Part shown: positions 61,934-64,000 of the stretch, piece after piece
How the letters are laid out: each line of letters opens with the position of its first letter
Position numbering within the stretch: the stretch's first letter is position 1
NCBI GenBank assembly: GCA_019239415.1
Contig: JAFAZW010000081.1
Span: 1-64,000 of the forward strand
Direction: 5' to 3'
Length of the DNA: 64,000 nucleotides
Source: Alphaproteobacteria bacterium
Lineage (GTDB): Bacteria > Pseudomonadota > Alphaproteobacteria > Sphingomonadales > Sphingomonadaceae
Notes under the pieces: generated by a model
Seen by the model: the letters and a program-made list of their open reading frames with translations, nothing else
Told to the model about the DNA's origin: nothing
The model's database searches: none
Made by a program: the position numbers and the translations under genes

Positions 61934-64000
61934 ATGGGCGCGGAAGGGACGACGAGAGGAGCTGCCAGCATGCCCGCCGAGGCGGCCGCCGCCGCGCCGC
62001 TCTTCCTTCTCTCCTTCCGCCACCGCGACGAGCTCACCCAGGCGGCCGAGCGGGGCGGCTGGCAGCCGATCGCCGCCCGCCGCGCCGACAATGCGGAGAG
62101 CCGCTTCATCGCCTCCGGGGCCTGCGTCGCCGTCGTCGACGCGCGCGGCGCGCTCGCCGAGGGCGCCGAGGCGGTGACGGCGCTCGGCGACCCGGTCGAG
62201 GCCAATGCCGCCGCGCTCCTCGTCCTCGTCTCGCGCACCGACGAGCAGGCGCTCGATGCGCTCTACGCGGCGGGCGCCACCCATTTCCTGGTCAGCCCCT
62301 TCAGCGAGCAGCAATTCCTCCAGGCGGTCCATTTCGCGCAGCGCCATGCCGAGCGAAGCGGCGGCCGCCGCCAGACGCGCCGGGTCGCACCGCGCGGCGC
62401 CGACGGCCCCGCGTCGTGGCGCTGGGCGCCGGGCTCCACGACGATCGAGCTCTCCCCGGCCCTCGCCCGCCGCGCCGGGCTGGACGCGGCGGACGGGCGG
62501 CGGGTCAGCCTGATGGAGCTGTTCCGGCGGATGGATCCCGACGGCCGCCGCGCCGCCCGCGGCGCCGTCGACCGGCTGCTCGCCACCGGCCGGTCGACCG
62601 CCTTCGCCCATGCCGATCCGGAGAGCGAGGGCACGCGCCTCGCCCACCATCTGCGCGTCGACGAGGGCCGCCAGGTGGTCGGCCGCACCGAGGCGATCGT
62701 GCCGCTGGCCGGGGCGCCCTGGCAGAGCCGCGACGCGATGACCGGGGTGCGCGACGCCCGCGCCGCCCGCGCCTGGATCGACCGGCAACTGGCGACGGCG
62801 GACGGCGGGGCGCCGGCTTTGGTCGCCATCCTCCTCGCCGTCAGCCGCTTCGACGCGATCAACGCCGCCTTCGGCCGCCGCACCGGCGACGCGGTGCTGC
62901 AGGCGGCCGCGCGCCGCATCGAGCGGCTCGCCGACGGCGACGGCCGCCGCCGCCTCGTCGCGCGCGTTGCCGGAGCCGAGTTCGCCATCCTCCTCGCCGC
63001 ACCCGCCAGCCTCGTCGAAGGCCGCTTCCTCGCCGGCCAGCTGATCGAGGCGATCGGGCGCCCGTTCGTCTGCGGCGACCATGTCATCACCCTCGCCAGC
63101 CGCGCCGGCGTCGTCGCCTCCGCCGCGGGCGACGACGCCGCCTCGCTGCTGCGCCGGGCGAGCGGCGCGCTGGCCGAAGCCAAGGCGAGCGAGGCGGGCC
63201 CGGTGCTCGTCCAGGACGAGGGCGCCGCCGGCGACAGCGCCATCGGCGACCAGCTCGAGGTCGACCTGCGCCGCGCCCTCGACCGCGACGAGATCGAGAT
63301 CCTGTTCCAGCCGCAGGTGGCGATCGCCAGCCGCCGCATCGTCGGCGCCGAGGCGCTCGCCCGCTGGCGACATCCGCAACTGGGCGAGCTCGGCGCCGCG
63401 ACCCTGTTCAGCGCCGCCGAGCGCTCCGATTATCTCGCCCAGCTCTCCGACCATGTGCAGCGCAAGGCGATCGCCGCAGCCTCGGCCTGGCCGGAAGCGC
63501 TCCACGGCCTGCGCCTCTCGGTCAACATCACCGCCGCCGACATCGTCCGCCCCGGCTTCGCGGCCCAGTTCCTCCGCCAGGTGCGCGACAGCGGCTTCGC
63601 CCCCGGCCGCCTCACCGTCGAAGTGACCGAGGGCGGCCTGATCGAGGATCTCGGCGCCGCCGCCGCGCTCCTCGCCGAGCTGCGCCAGGGGGGCCTCAGG
63701 GTCGCGATCGACGATTTCGGCACCGGCTATTCGAGCCTCGCTTACCTCAAGGCGCTGCCGCTCGACTATCTCAAGATCGACAAGCGCCTGGTCGAGGACA
63801 TCGGCGGCTCCCCGCGCGACCAGGTGGTGGTGCGCAGCGTCATCGACATGGCCCGCTCCCTGGGCCTCGAGGTGATCGCCGAGGGCGTCGAGACCGAGGA
63901 GCAACTGGCGCTGCTGGCCCGCGAAGGCTGCCAGCTCTTCCAAGGCTTCCTCTGCGCCCCGCCGGTCGACGCGGAGCGGCTGGCGGAACTGGCCGGGTAA
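61934..64000 (+). CDS. GGDEF (degenerate)-EAL domain protein, probable c-di-GMP phosphodiesterase
   Basis: Degenerate GGDEF (VAGAEFAILL); intact EAL motifs (GAEALARWRHP, IDDFGTGYSSLAYL, DYLKIDK). TAA stop at 63998-64000. Confidence 0.92.
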   Translation: MGAEGTTRGAASMPAEAAAAAPLFLLSFRHRDELTQAAERGGWQPIAARRADNAESRFIASGACVAVVDARGALAEGAEAVTALGDPVEANAAALLVLVSRTDEQALDALYAAGATHFLVSPFSEQQFLQAVHFAQRHAERSGGRRQTRRVAPRGADGPASWRWAPGSTTIELSPALARRAGLDAADGRRVSLMELFRRMDPDGRRAARGAVDRLLATGRSTAFAHADPESEGTRLAHHLRVDEGRQVVGRTEAIVPLAGAPWQSRDAMTGVRDARAARAWIDRQLATADGGAPALVAILLAVSRFDAINAAFGRRTGDAVLQAAARRIERLADGDGRRRLVARVAGAEFAILLAAPASLVEGRFLAGQLIEAIGRPFVCGDHVITLASRAGVVASAAGDDAASLLRRASGALAEAKASEAGPVLVQDEGAAGDSAIGDQLEVDLRRALDRDEIEILFQPQVAIASRRIVGAEALARWRHPQLGELGAATLFSAAERSDYLAQLSDHVQRKAIAAASAWPEALHGLRLSVNITAADIVRPGFAAQFLRQVRDSGFAPGRLTVEVTEGGLIEDLGAAAALLAELRQGGLRVAIDDFGTGYSSLAYLKALPLDYLKIDKRLVEDIGGSPRDQVVVRSVIDMARSLGLEVIAEGVETEEQLALLAREGCQLFQGFLCAPPVDAERLAELAG

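Noticed and set aside
61895-63943. 682-aa minus-strand ORF over the EAL protein
   Set aside because: Shadow ORF antisense to a motif-supported GGDEF/EAL protein.

Overview
High-GC (about 68-70%) alphaproteobacterial chromosome segment, Sphingomonadales-like by gene content and repeat style. It is densely coding and mostly housekeeping: carB (truncated by the left edge)/carA, GatB/YqeY-GIY-YIG-dnaG-rpoD, tig, gatCAB, ruvX, pyrB, pncB/pncA-like, an OpuA-type glycine-betaine transporter, nadK, tRNA-Leu(UAG) and tRNA-Asn(GUU). No rRNA, CRISPR array, transposase or prophage was recognised. Main observations: (1) a textbook-looking transcription attenuator upstream of phhA, with a Tyr-Tyr-Tyr leader peptide, complementary segments 1/2/3/4 and a U-tract terminator; (2) a second leader-ORF/terminator arrangement with an exact 10-bp segment duplication directly upstream of a hen1-pnkp RNA-repair operon; (3) a single low-GC 815-aa gene after rpoD combining a PD-(D/E)XK/HsdR_N-like N-terminus with a P-loop NTPase, a candidate anti-phage gene flanked by a 14-bp direct repeat; (4) a 12-unit, 11-bp-period degenerate tandem array in the largest non-coding gap; (5) several families of palindromic repeats, two of them inside the gatCAB operon; (6) a probable 1-nt frameshift in a small secreted-protein gene. 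Everything is from manual reading. Family names rest on recognised motifs, not database searches.
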